This document shows positions 46,348 through 56,136 of a DNA stretch of 64,000 nucleotides, one piece after another; position 1 is the first letter of the stretch; every line of letters begins with the position of its first letter. Under the pieces are notes generated by a model, which saw only the letters and a program-made list of their open reading frames with translations, searched no databases and had not been told where the DNA came from. The stretch is from Phymorhynchus buccinoides (Eukaryota > Mollusca > Gastropoda > Neogastropoda > Raphitomidae). Position numbers and translations under genes: made by a program. The stretch spans positions 8,912,676 through 8,976,675 of the forward strand of contig CM065710.1 in assembly GCA_017654935.2 (NCBI GenBank), in the 5' to 3' direction.

Positions 46348-47554
46348 GTAGGTCATTTTGTCATGAGCCTCTCCGTAAATATCAGATATACACAGACAGA
46401 CAGGCGGGCAGACTAACCATGTGAGCCTCTTGCAGTGGGCGCGTTTGTTAGCCTGCTCAGTGTAGGTCATTTGGTCATGGGCCTCTCCGTAAATATCAGC
46501 TATACACAGACAGACAGACAGACAGACGGGCAGACTAACCATGTGAGCCTCTGGCATGAGCGCGTTTGTTAGCCTGCTTGGTGTAGGTCATTTTGTCGGG
46601 AGCCTCCCTGTAAATATCCATATCACAGACAGACAGACAGACAAACGGACAGAAAGACGGACAGACAGACTAACCATGTGAGCCTCTTGCAGTGGGCGCG
46701 TTTGTTAGCCTGCTCGGTGTAGGTCATTTTGTCGGGAGCCTCCCTGTAAATATCCATATCACAGACAGACAGACAGACAAACGGACAGAAAGACGGACAG
46801 ACAGACTAACCATGTGAGCCTCTTGCAGTGGGCGCGTTTGTTAGCCTGCTCGGTGTAGGTCATTTTGTCGGGAGCCTCCCTGTAAATATCCATATCACAG
46901 ACAGACAGACAGACAAACAGACAAACAGCTCCCTGTAAAGGTCCGGGATTTTGTCGGGATATCCACATCACAGACAGACAAACGGACAGAAAGACAGACA
47001 GACAGACTAACCATGTGAGCCTCTTGCAGTGGGCGCGTTTGTTAGCCTGCTCGGTGTAGGTCATTTTGTCGGGAGCCTCCCTGTAAATATCCATATCACA
47101 GACAGACAGACAAATGGACAGAAAGACGGACAGACAGACTAACCATGTGAGCCTCTTGCAGTGGGCGCGTTTGTTAGCCTGCTCGGTGTAGGTCATTTTG
47201 TCGGGGGCCTCCCCATAGATATCCACATCACAGACAAACGGACGGACAGACAGACAGACAGAGACAGACAGACAGACAGACTAACCATGTGAGCCTCTTG
47301 CAGTGGGCGCGTTTGTTAGCCTGCTCAGTGTAGGTCATTTTGTTGGGAGCCTCCCCATAGATATCCATATCACAGACAGACAGACAAATGGACAGAAAGA
47401 CGGACAGACAGACTAACCATGTGAGCCTCTTGCAGTGGGCGCGTTTGTTAGCCTGCTCGGTGTAGGTCATTTCATCAGGGGCCTCCCTATAGATATCCAC
47501 ATCACAGACAGACAAACGGACAGACAGACAACAGACAGACAGCTACAGACTAAC
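46348..47554 (-). repeat. Exon 5-derived 135-bp tandem array (right copy)
   Basis: Nine units, period about 132-141 bp, lie directly downstream of exon 5. Each holds the 3' half of the exon (GEAPDKMTYTEQANKRAHCK then RLT), its donor ACATG/GTTAGT and a CAGA microsatellite. In about four units TACGGGGAG has become TACAGGGAG, which creates an AG just after a CTGT-rich tract and before GG-GAG. This gives a potential 70-nt exon with the same start and end phase as exon 5. Confidence 0.88.
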
Positions 47555-47699
47555 CATGTGAGCCTCTTGCAGTGGGCGCGTTTGTTAGCCTGCTCGGTGT
47601 AGGTCATTTTGTCGGGGGCCTCCCCGTAGATGTCCATGTCGTAGTTGCTCTGCATCAGGTAGCTGGAGGCCGTCCCAGGGGCTCCCCCACCAGCCTCCC
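47555..47699 (-). CDS. DNAH6: DNAH6 exon 5 (MTYTEQANKR), right copy, intact
   Basis: The exon is 145 nt: two bases, 47 codons, two bases. It contains the family-diagnostic MTYTEQANKRAHCKRLT, ending ACATG/GTTAGT so that TG joins C of the next exon to make RLT-C-FIRL. The acceptor is GATGAGCAG/GGG. The glycine-rich start (GEAGGGAPGTASSYLM) is more variable than the rest. Its 3' 70 nt, the donor and the adjoining intron are amplified into a nine-unit array immediately downstream (46348-47554). The corresponding left-copy exon is broken. Confidence 0.89.
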
Positions 47700-47794
47700 C
47701 TGCTCATCAAATCAAATTCAAAATGAACACACTCGACACTGGCGAGTTGCTTCCCCTTACCGTCCCTTTCGGGCTGCACTGGCCATTCGACTGG

Positions 47795-48461
47795 CAGACC
47801 TGCCTACTTGGAATTTTCCCAATCAGTAGCCCAGCCATCAATTTTCAGTAGCATGGCAAATTTTTTCGTAGCATCCACAAACAACGGCAATCGATTTGTT
47901 CTCTTCCTGAGCCGAAACGCACTGCTTAATATGTTTCGCCGATTGAACGTGTTGACGGCAATCATCTCTACCGCCATGATTCACAGAGAAGTCTGCATGG
48001 CAGAGGTTGCACTGCAGCGAGCATGGTTCGCACCGAGTCAACTTCTGACGATGCAAGGCCACTCCTCCGTGTAAGCTATTTTAAAAACTTGTGCGGCAGG
48101 CCGATGTTTTTTCTTAGAACAAGATGGTGTGCCAGATGATTTTCGTTTTCTGGTTTGCGTTCGTTTTTCTGCGTTTGAAACATCTCCCGAATCGCTACTG
48201 CTGCTGGAGTCCGCCATTTTTTTCAGAGACAGTAATAAGAACGCATGCGCAGTCACTTTGATAAAAACAGAAGTGACTAGGTTATCGCGCGTGACACGGC
48301 GTCTGCTCTTAGAAACAGACAAAACCGGGAACGGCATAAGCAAAAATAAGATGCGGCGGCAATTTGTTTTTTCCGTAGCAACGTTAAGGTTGCCGTAGCT
48401 CCGTAGCAAAGCTTTATTTTTCGTAGCTGCTACGGCCAAATCGTAGCAGTAGGCAGGTCTG
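47795..48461 (-). mobile_element. Decayed BED-finger DNA transposon with intact ends
   Basis: Perfect 13-bp terminal inverted repeats CAGACCTGCCTAC and GTAGGCAGGTCTG are flanked on both sides by GACTGG, a 6-bp target duplication. On the minus strand an ATG at 48217 opens MADSSSSSDSGDVSNAEKRT, a KKKH-rich stretch, then VFKIAYTEEWPCIVRS. A frameshift follows, then CNLCHADFSVNHGGRDDCRQ and HVQSAKHIKQ, a BED-like zinc finger (C-x2-C ... H-x4-H). The catalytic domain is absent, so the element is an internally deleted, frameshifted hAT-like relic. Confidence 0.68.
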
Positions 48462-48557
48462 GACTGGGCTCGTAAATTTTTGTGTGTTTAAATCACACAC
48501 ACACAAAAAAGAAGTTATGACCGATGTTTTCAGAAAACGATTAGCAACACCATGCAT

Positions 48558-48784
48558 TAACCCTTTCACCGCCAGCCATTTTTAGCCAAAAATGCCATTA
48601 AGCTGAACAGGATAGAAATAAAAATGTATCTGCAGTTATTGGGAATTCCTCTGTGAAATGCATAACATTAGGCCTATCCTTACCTCCCAAAATTAAGAAA
48701 CAGGTCCTGATTTGATGCCTTTTAAAGACATGGGTGTTAAACAATTGTGGTGCATAAATGCGACATTGGCAGTGAAAGGGTTAA
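48558..48784. mobile_element. TTAA-flanked piggyBac-like MITE
   Basis: TTAACCCTTTCACCGCCAGCC on the left and GGCAGTGAAAGGGTTAA on the right. Same family as 22672-22925, in the opposite orientation by interior sequence. Confidence 0.78.
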
Positions 48785-49267
48785 ATCGATCGTAAGATAT
48801 CTGATTCCATACCTGCATCGTCTTTTATCGACGAATTCATACAGTTAATGTATAGAATGAAAAAAAATCTGAACGGCTTGAACTTTCAACCCTCATTGCA
48901 CACCAGCATGCCAACAAAGTCTGCAATGATTGGCTGATTTCCAGAGGGGAAAGGTCAAACTGAAATTAGACTATAACATCAATCTGGAAAGTTGGGTCAC
49001 ACACCAAAAATTCAAATATCTCAAACACTCTCATGGTCCTAATCAGGCTCATTTGTCCCAAGTTGATAACTGCTCATTACAAACGGCATTTATGATAACA
49101 GTTATCAATAGAGTAACGAATGATAACGACTTGCACACACATAAGCACACAAGAGATGTCTACCATAATAATATTTTCAATTCCAGGAACAAAGACCTTA
49201 AAAATCCCAAACAAACCACGGTTTTCATCCACATGACCTCAGTTTCCAATGCCAAACCAGTTTATGC
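48785..49267. other. Intron, no gene seen
   Basis: No exon or repeat family recognised. A 140-codon open frame starting at 48930 has no recognisable domain and runs into repeat R. Confidence 0.4.
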
Positions 49268-49818
49268 CCTTGGCGCGTTCGGGTCAAAGTCATGGGGATC
49301 AGTATATTCTGGGGAGCTGTTGATGAACGGATGTGGTGGCGTCTTCAAATGAGAACCTCACTCACGTTGGCTCCGCGACTAAGACATTATAGTCGTCAGT
49401 AGGGGGCTTAGTAGGTGGTGTCCTGCGCATGTTAGCTCAGAACAGGCTCCACTGATCTCCACCGAAGTGACTCAGCAGCAGTGCAGTGTCTCCTCTAGTG
49501 GTTGCTTCCTGACAGCCTGACATAGATTCACTCCCCTTGCACAGCTGGTTTCAGATTCTGCGATCTGACAACCAGGGTGTTGCTGCAAGTTTGGAATCAG
49601 AATTAGGTATTAGGTATTAGGGTACTTTATAGTCACAGAGGTCTCTCTGTGAAATGCGGGTTGCTCCTACCTGGAGAGCGCGTCGCAGCCAGAGGTGCGC
49701 CACCCATTTTTTTTTGCGTGCGATTTTTGTGACTGATGAGGAAGGAAGGGAGGGGGTGGGGGTGGGTGGGTGTTAGCAGCGTGGTAGCAATGACACTGTA
49801 TGGGCCAAAAGATGTATT
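49268..49818. repeat. Repeat R (copy 2) split by a SINE
   Basis: 49268-49604 and 49778-49818 together match 23290-23690. Between them lies a truncated family 1 SINE (49605-49777: GTCACAGAGGTCTCTCTGTG, CACCTGGAGAG-like, GATGAGGAAGGAAGGG). Confidence 0.65.
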
Positions 49819-50352
49819 TTGTATTTTGCATCATTTCAAGTCAGAGACACGTCCCTGTAAAAATTGAGTCGCTCCCACATGGAGAGTGCGTTGCCCCAGT
49901 GCAGCGCCACTAAAAATTTTTTATAATTACCCTTTTTTGGGAGTGGAGGGGGCGGGGCGGATAGGACATGAAAAACCTAACTATCAATTTGGTACATACC
50001 AGGCAGTGGGATTTCTCCCCGCTCTTACCGACTTTCCACTAAAAAAAAAAAAAAATTCTTATTTTGTTTGAGGGGGGGGATTGGACTTGGAAAACCTAGC
50101 AATCAATTTGGCACATACCAGGCAGTGGGGTCTCTCCCTGCTCTTACCGACTTTTAACTGCTGTGGGAGTTTTACGTGCGTAAAGCGCACGGGTCAGACT
50201 TGTTTCAAGTCCCCACCCGAAGGATTCAACGTTCAGTTCGATTTTCCCCATCGAACTTCCCAAAAAGAAAAGTACGAGGCCTGGATAAGATTCGAACCTG
50301 AGTCACTCACGCTATGAAATTTGGCAGGCGAACGGCCTTGACTATTCTACCA
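49819..50352 (-). repeat. tRNA-derived SINE, family 2, with internal duplication
   Basis: The tail CAGAGACACGTCCCTGTAAA and head end CTACCACCTTCC are both present. The central block (ACCAGGCAGTGGG, CTCTTACCGACTTT) occurs twice, near 49995 and 50117, separated by an A run. Confidence 0.65.
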
Positions 50353-50408
50353 CCTTCCTTACGTGGGACAGCAACGACAAAAAAAGAAAAAAAGAAAAAA
50401 AATCTCAC

Positions 50409-50544
50409 CATAGATTCCAGGGCTGTCGGCTCCATCGTAGAAGTAATCGTCGGGGGTGAAGCCGGCTTCCAGAAGAGCCGTGCGGCAAGCCGAGCGAACC
50501 ACCTCCTTCACCAGCTCGCGGAAGTCCTGAAGCCGCCCTGCCAC
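50409..50544 (-). CDS. DNAH6: DNAH6 exon 4 of those seen (GRLQDFRELV segment)
   Basis: The exon is 136 nt, 45 codons plus one base, from VAGRLQDFRELVKEVVRSAC to DDYFYDGADSPGIY. It is homologous to the ERLGEFRNEAKSVVRRACR block of vertebrate DNAH6. The acceptor is TCCACCAG/GTG and the donor is TATG/GTGAGA. The last base forms a glycine codon with GG at the start of the next exon. This is the most 3' exon that lies wholly outside the duplicated block. Confidence 0.89.
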
Positions 50545-50685
50545 CTGGTGGAGAGATAGAGAGAGAAAGAGAGAGAGAGAAATCACCACACGACATTTCA
50601 TCACTGCTGAATAATGTTCAGAATTGTAAACCAAAATTTTGAATCAAAACTTTTTTTCTTATAGCATTTGCTCATGTGGAGAGAG

Positions 50686-51120
50686 TTAACTCACTCGGGG
50701 CGATTGAGCCGGCTCCGGCTCATAAGAGTTTTCAAGAGGTTTTGATTTCTGGCGTGTAACCAGCTTTCCGGTGCGAAGTCATAACCTATTTTCAGTTTGC
50801 TTTGACCTTGCCTCTCTTGAAATCAACCAATCATTGCAAACTTTACATTCAGCTTTGGTTGCAGAGGGGGGTCAAAGATCGGAATGTGAAATTTTCCTTC
50901 TTTCTATGTGTTAGCTGTTTTCGTCAATAGGAGACAAACGACGAAGGTAAGGAATCTGATATTTTACGATCGTTTAGTGCATGGTGTTGCTAATCTTTTC
51001 TGAAAATATTGATACCTAACTCTTCATAACTTGGTTTTGGTGATTATTTTACGAACCTAGTCAAATGCCCAGTCCCCACAGAACAAGGGGAAATAATTCG
51101 GCCAGTCCCGAGTGAGTTAA
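50686..51120. mobile_element. TTAA-flanked MITE, second family
   Basis: TTAACTCACTCGGGGC at the left and GTCCCGAGTGAGTTAA at the right: 14 paired bases including TTAA. About 435 bp, non-coding. Its interior differs from the CACCGCC family. Confidence 0.78.
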
Positions 51121-51339
51121 CACTGCGCATAATATTACACATTTTCTTTTATCACAACACAAACAATTGCTACCTTCACTGTGGACTTTCTCTGAGTGGC
51201 TGACTTGATGACAACGTCTCATTCTCAACTCTGATCTTCGGGAGTTTTGGGCGAGAAGAGGGTGGTAACTCTCCGACAGGAATGCCCCCTGGTCCCCTAT
51301 TCATGACTGCTGATTGCAACTCAATGTGAATCGACTCGG
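51121..51339. other. Intron, no gene seen
   Basis: A stretch near 51200 (TGACTTGATGACAAC, TCTCAACTCTGATCTTCGGGAG) has a weak relative near 52380. Both precede GTT-type repeats. Confidence 0.4.
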
Positions 51340-51510
51340 AGTTGTTGTTGTCGTCGTCGCACCCTGGCTAAAACACTCCAGGGATCATCCCAACAGCCGA
51401 AGCACTTGAACACTATGGTACAAATGCATCAGCGTTGGATGAGAACATTACATATGTGACCGTTTTTTATTACCCCGCCACATGAGCAGCCACACTCCGA
51501 CTTCAGGGGA
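51340..51510 (+). repeat. GTT-tailed interspersed repeat
   Basis: GTTGTTGTTG then CACCCTGGCTAAAACACTCC and GCAGCCACACTCCGACTTC. Confidence 0.7.
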
Positions 51511-51640
51511 GGACAGAAGTGGACGAAACGGTCAGGGAAGGCCAAAAAATGTATGCGTTGTGATCAAAGAAAATGTGTAATCTTTTTGGATTTCACCAAC
51601 ACGGTGAACACTTTGAAGGTCAACACTGCAAGCCACTCAC

Positions 51641-51775
51641 ATCGTTGAGCTGGTTGAACTGGGCCTCGCGGAACTCGGACAGGGTGTAGGTTCGATCCTT
51701 GTCGATCTGGCACAGGCCCATCTCGCTGATGCGGTGGCACATCTCACGCACGTTCAGCAGCGCGGGGCGCAGAGA
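51641..51775 (-). CDS. DNAH6: DNAH6 exon 3 of those seen (LRPALL segment)
   Basis: The exon is 45 codons (135 nt, phase 0-0), from SLRPALLNVREMCHRISEMG to EFREAQFNQLND. It continues NLFIVNP of the previous exon as NP-SLRPALL, as in other DNAH6 proteins. The acceptor is TTATTCAG/TCT and the donor is GAT/GTGAGT. A plus-strand tRNA-derived SINE begins about 75 bp upstream in the intron. Confidence 0.9.
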
Positions 51776-51850
51776 CTGAATAAAAAAGACAAACGCATTG
51801 ATCATTAAAAAAACAGTCATAGTTTTCTGCACAAGACTAAGGACTTAGGA

Positions 51851-52252
51851 AGCAAGGTGGCATAATGGTTGACGTTCGCCTGCCAATTTCAATGCACGGG
51901 TTACCTGGGTTCGAATCCCGACCTCGCCCTTTCTTTCTAGTTCGACGGGAAAATCGAAATGAACACCGAGTCCTTCGGATGGGGACGTAAAGCTAGTCTG
52001 ATCCTTGCGCTTTACGCACGTAAAAAATCCCACGGCAGTTGAAAGTCGATAAGAGCAGGGAGAAATCCCGCTGCCTGGTATGATCAAATTGATAGCTAGG
52101 TTTCCCAAGTCTGCCCCACTCCTCACACCATCCACCCCACCCCCCAAAAAAATCAAATGGGTGGCACTGTGCTTGCAGTGACGTGCTCTCCATGTGGGAG
52201 CAACGCGAATTTCAGAGAGATAAGTCTCTGTGACAAGAATACAGCAAATACC
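51851..52252 (+). repeat. tRNA-derived SINE, family 2, plus strand
   Basis: Head AGCAAGGTGGCATAATGGTT (A-box-like) and GGGTTCGAATCCCGACC (B-box), then CCCTTTCTTTCTAGTTCGAC, CCACGGCAGTTGAAAGTCG and tail GATAAGTCTCTGTGAC. It is the only full family 2 copy on the plus strand, and its B-box is the best preserved. Confidence 0.8.
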
Positions 52253-52482
52253 GCCCCCCCAAAAAAAAAAAATTAGAAAAATATATATATGTTTCATTAA
52301 TTTCTTCTTTACACAATACAAACTTTACCTCGGCTTACCGACAGTTTTCATCCACTCCTGTGAACTTCGTCAGGAGTGATTGACTTCAAGACAACTCACT
52401 CTCAGCTGAGATGTTTGGGAGTTTCCCGCCAATCTTACTTGTCAGTAAGCCAAGAAAAAGTTTGTGTTGTGTAAAGAAGAAG

Positions 52483-52800
52483 TTGTTGCTGTTCCATGGC
52501 TTAACGACTCCAGTGATCATCCCAACAGCCGAAGCACTTGAACACTTTGGTACAAATGCACCAGCTAGGGATGAGAACATCACGTGTGTGACCGTTTTTG
52601 ATTACACCGCCATGTGGGCAGCCACACTCCGACTTCGGGGGATTTTAGACTGATGATGTTATGCCAGGAGCTTGTCATGGCTTAAGACAATCCCCGCACA
52701 ACCTTTCAGAGCATAACAACATATTGATGTAGCCTTGGCGTTCTAGCTGATGTCAACTGGTCTGACACAGCCTCATGGCAAGGCATGAAGACATTAGTCA
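52483..52800 (+). repeat. GTT-tailed interspersed repeat, long copy
   Basis: Extends from TTCCATGGCTTAACGACTCC to CAGGAGCTTGTCATGGCTTA and GTAGCCTTGGCGTTCTAGC, matching the long copy at 9258-9600 in opposite orientation. Confidence 0.7.
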
Positions 52801-52929
52801 AATGTATTGTATCTACCAACACGATGAACACTTTAAAGCAAAAAACAATTTTTTTTTTTAAAAGTGGTCATTCACATTGTCGTTATCATTCACATTATCG
52901 TTATCATTCACATTATCGTTCTCACTCAC

Positions 52930-53052
52930 AGGATTAACGATGAAGAGGTTCTCGTTGAGCGATTTCTTGCAGCTCTTGATCTTGTGGGAGCGCACGTTCT
53001 TCCGCCATACACTGAAGGCCTTCCACTTGCGGAACAAGGCGAAGGTGGGGAT
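52930..53052 (-). CDS. DNAH6: DNAH6 exon 2 of those seen (IPTFALFRKW segment)
   Basis: The exon is exactly 41 codons (123 nt, phase 0-0), beginning IPTFALFRKWKAFSVWRKNV and ending NLFIVNP. The acceptor is TTTCCTAG/ATC and the donor is CCT/GTGAGT. FRKWKAFSVWRKNVRS is one of the most conserved stretches of the DNAH6 tail, which makes this exon strong evidence for the paralogue assignment. A short CATTCACATTATCGTTAT repeat lies directly beyond the donor, and a 37-bp minisatellite begins about 180 bp upstream. Confidence 0.9.
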
Positions 53053-53229
53053 CTAGGAAAGAGAAAGAAAATGCACCAGTTTAAAACATTGTCCCGTCTC
53101 TATGTGTCCCCGTCTCTGTGTGTCCCCTGTCTCTATGTGTCCCCGTCTCCATGTCCCCGTCTCTGTGTGTCCGCTTGGAATAGGGACTCTGTTGGGGTTG
53201 GGGCTTTGTGTCACATAGAGATAGAGAGA

Positions 53230-53995
53230 CACAACACGAGGAGGCACACAGACCCAGGGACGCACAAAAACAGGGACACATAGACGAAATTGGGGACACA
53301 TAGAGATGGGGACATATAGATACGAAATTGGGGACTCAAAGAGACGGGGGGGCACATAGAGACGAAATTGGGGACACATAGAGATGGGGACATATAGATA
53401 CGAAATTGGGGACACATAGAGATGGGGACATATAGATACGAAATTGGGGACACATAGAGATGGGGACATATACTGACATAGATACAAAATTGGGGACTCA
53501 AAGAGATGGGGACATATAGATACAAAATTGGGGACACATAGAGATGGGGACATATAGATACGAAAATTGGGGACACATAGAGATGGGGACATATACTGAC
53601 ATAGATACAAAATTGGGGACTCAAAGAGATGGGGACATATAGATACAAAATTTGGGGACACATAGAGATGGGGACATATAGATACGAAATTGGGGACACA
53701 TAGAGATGGGGACACATAGAGACGAAATTGGGGACACATAGATACAAAATTGGGGACACATAGAGATGGGGACACATAGAGACGAAATTGGGGACACATA
53801 GAGACAAAATCGGGGACACATAGAGATGGGGACACATAGAGACGAATTGGGGACACATAGAGATGGGGACACATAGATACGAAATAGGGGACTCAAAGAG
53901 GGCACATAGATACAAAATTGGGGACACGTATATTAGATGGGGACACATAGAGTACGAAATTGGGGACACATAGAGACGAACTTGGGGACACATTG
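53230..53995 (-). repeat. 37-bp minisatellite
   Basis: Tandem units built from ATAGAGATGGGGACA and TAGATACGAAATTGGGGACA, with variants (ACTCAAAGAGATGGGG, ACTGACATAGATAC). A related GTCTCTGTGTGTCCCC run precedes it in opposite sense at 53094-53170. It produces long Cys/Pro-rich open frames on the minus strand (up to 289 codons) that look like repeat artefacts. Confidence 0.85.
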
Positions 53996-53999
53996 TCCA

Positions 54000-54355
54000 A
54001 AAATAAAATACAGTGATTCTTTTTTTCAACTGAATGCATACAAAACAGAAAAAAAATGGACAGCAGTTTGCAGATTGCAAAATCTTCCATCAAATTTGAA
54101 AAAGAACACTTATTGGACAGAAGGTTCAAACTATTTTTCAAAGAACAAAACAAAGAAAACAGCTAAATAAACAAAAATGCATTGGAATAAAATCTCAGAA
54201 TTATCTCTTAAAATGTTTCCAAATAGGTTCAATCCTGCTTACAAAACATAGACAGCGAAAACGAAACAGTAGAAAATAATCTGGAAAGTCAAATGGAAAT
54301 TTTACTTTGAGATTGTTGAGAAGTATACGATCGTTTTGCAATACCCTTTTAATTT
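54000..54355. other. Intron, AT-rich, no gene seen
   Basis: No exon or repeat recognised. Confidence 0.45.
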
Positions 54356-54358
54356 AAG

Positions 54359-55130
54359 TTACCGTGTTTTTTTTCAGGACTATAAGGCGATACTTTTCCC
54401 CCAGACTGAGACCCCTGCGCCTTATAATCTGACTGACAAAATAGTAAGAAAGTATAGTAACAAAATCTTAATTCTTGTCAAAAAATTTGGAGGGGCACGC
54501 ATTGTAAAAATTGCGCCCCAAAAATGCGCCTTATACAGACAAACCTCTATTTTAAGACTTCCAAAATGTCCGGAAAAATCGGTCATAAATTGGAGGGGTC
54601 GTATGACGGAGGTTTTCACTGGCAGCCGTAGAAAGAAAAAGTTCAGCACAGTTCATACTCTCTTCTTCATGCACACATACAATGACATATTAAAACTGGA
54701 TTTGGGTCTTTCCAACTCCATAGGATTGTGCAATCGACGTATTACAGTTTCACTTCGCCGACTTCTGTTAATCAGCTCCACTCTCGTCCAAAGTCAGTGG
54801 TTTTCTTTTTCAAAGTCAGTGGTTTTCGTGCTTTTCCTACGCTTTCCACCATCTTTTCTACAACAAGGGAAGCGACTCCGCTTTCAGGCCCTTGACCGTG
54901 GTTGTTTCCCTTTGCTCGAAGTCTGTGCAGACGACAACAACGGTCGTAAAAAAAAACAAAAAATGGCGGTCGTAAGTCGCGTTTTAGAGGAAGTCGTTTA
55001 AGAGAGGTCGTTTATCATAGTAAAATGCATCCGTGCCAACAAATCCGATCTCAAATGAGAGGTGGTCGCCTAACAGAGGGTCGTAAAATAGGGGGTTGTC
55101 TGTAGTCCGAAAAATATGGCAATCTGCTAA
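54359..55130. mobile_element. TACCGTATTTT-family MITE with nested MITE
   Basis: Begins TTACCGTGTTTTTTTTCAGG (ACTATAAGGCG follows) and ends TAGTCCGAAAAATATGG. It contains the TA-flanked MITE 54536-55102. Confidence 0.6.
54536..55102. mobile_element. TA-flanked MITE, independent insertion
   Basis: Third copy of the CAGACAA-ended MITE, flanked by TA on both sides. It is inserted into another member of the ACTATAAGGCG family (54359-55130) at a different point from the 908 copy, so the two are separate insertions into the same host family. Confidence 0.7.
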
Positions 55131-55210
55131 GTCAAAATTGAAAGGATGGAAATTCTATTTTGAGATTGTTGAGAAGTATTCGATTGTTTGTAGTGTCCCT
55201 TTTGGAGATA

Positions 55211-56131
55211 CAGCGGAACCTCCCTTACAAGACTCTTCAGAAAATCATCCAAAATGAGGGTCTTAGTAAGGGAGGGGTCTTGTAAAGGGTAGGGTGATTT
55301 TAATACTTACACAGAAGGGGCAATGTCTCAGAGAAGTACCGTAACTCAGGGACTATAAGCCGCTGTCATGATAAATAAGTACCTGTCATTAAATATCTAC
55401 CTCTCGCATGCGAACTGTACCGCGTGCAACCATAACCCTATACCTAATCCCTATCCGTGCTAACCACGGAAAGAACCAAGAAATAGAGCAGGAGGGTGTA
55501 AATCTACATATTTGCCGAGAAATCGATGTACAAAGCCATGCACTTAGTTTCGCAAAATTCACAATGGCGGACAAACAAACGATTCTGATTGGCTACGCTA
55601 GGACTACTTCCGGCTAGGACTACTTATCTCATAGAGGTAAAAATACACCGCCACACCGCAACTTTCTTTTGTTAACACCCTTCCCCTGCAGCTCGAGTAC
55701 GTGTGTCGCGGCCTAAACGTTACCGAAAGTGAAAGTAAACTCAACTCAGTGGCATCATCGCTTGAGTTCAGACCTTTGATCTGTGGCCTTGTTCACGGTT
55801 GATGACAAAAATATCACCTTGATTTCGGTATATTTTTCACAAAATGACGATCTGTTTCGGGCGGTCCTGCGACCGCTTTTCGTTTTGGCAGTCAACACAC
55901 CCTCGATAGTACTCAAAACTCAACCGGAAGCTTAGATCCATCGTGCATCTGCCACGCTTCCACGGCTTATGCTTTGTCCGACGGCTTATGTGTTACTTTT
56001 TCAGATTTATTTTTAAAGTAGTAGGGGGTGCGGCTTATATTACGAAGCGGCTGGTTAGTCCCGTGAATACGGTAGGGTCTTAAGTGGCTAGGAGTCTATA
56101 CTGGAGGGTTCTTATAAGGGAGGTACCACTT
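55211..56131. mobile_element. Nested inverted-repeat elements
   Basis: Outer ends are GGAACCTCCCTTACAAGAC and, inverted, GGTACCTCCCTTATAAGAAC. Inside, 55337-56074 is a second element with ends TACCGTAACTCAGGGACTAT and, inverted, TACCGTATTCACGGGACTAA, both continuing into AGCCGCT-like sequence. No transposase is visible in either. Confidence 0.62.
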
Positions 56132-56136
56132 TCACA

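Larger units (their letters stand above)
26422..48252 (+). repeat. Right copy of the ~21.8-kb direct duplication
   Basis: This is the partner of 1-21790. It lies inside a continuous contig (22291-61000), flanked on both sides by DNAH6 exons in correct order (exons 13-14 to the left, 1-4 to the right), so this copy is the better gene model. Base 48252 corresponds to base 21790, the last base before the gap. Confidence 0.93.

Noticed and set aside
46348..47554. CRISPR-like array of regular repeats and spacers
   Set aside because: Units of about 135 bp are copies of a dynein exon with a CAGA microsatellite between them. Spacers are simple sequence and the genome is eukaryotic.
53211..54080. 289-codon Cys/Pro-rich open frame, minus strand
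   Set aside because: Produced by a minisatellite whose units read open in several frames. No domain, no codon bias, no splice context.
54336..55001. 221-codon open frame at 54336
   Set aside because: It runs through two nested MITEs; the same frame is broken in their other copies.
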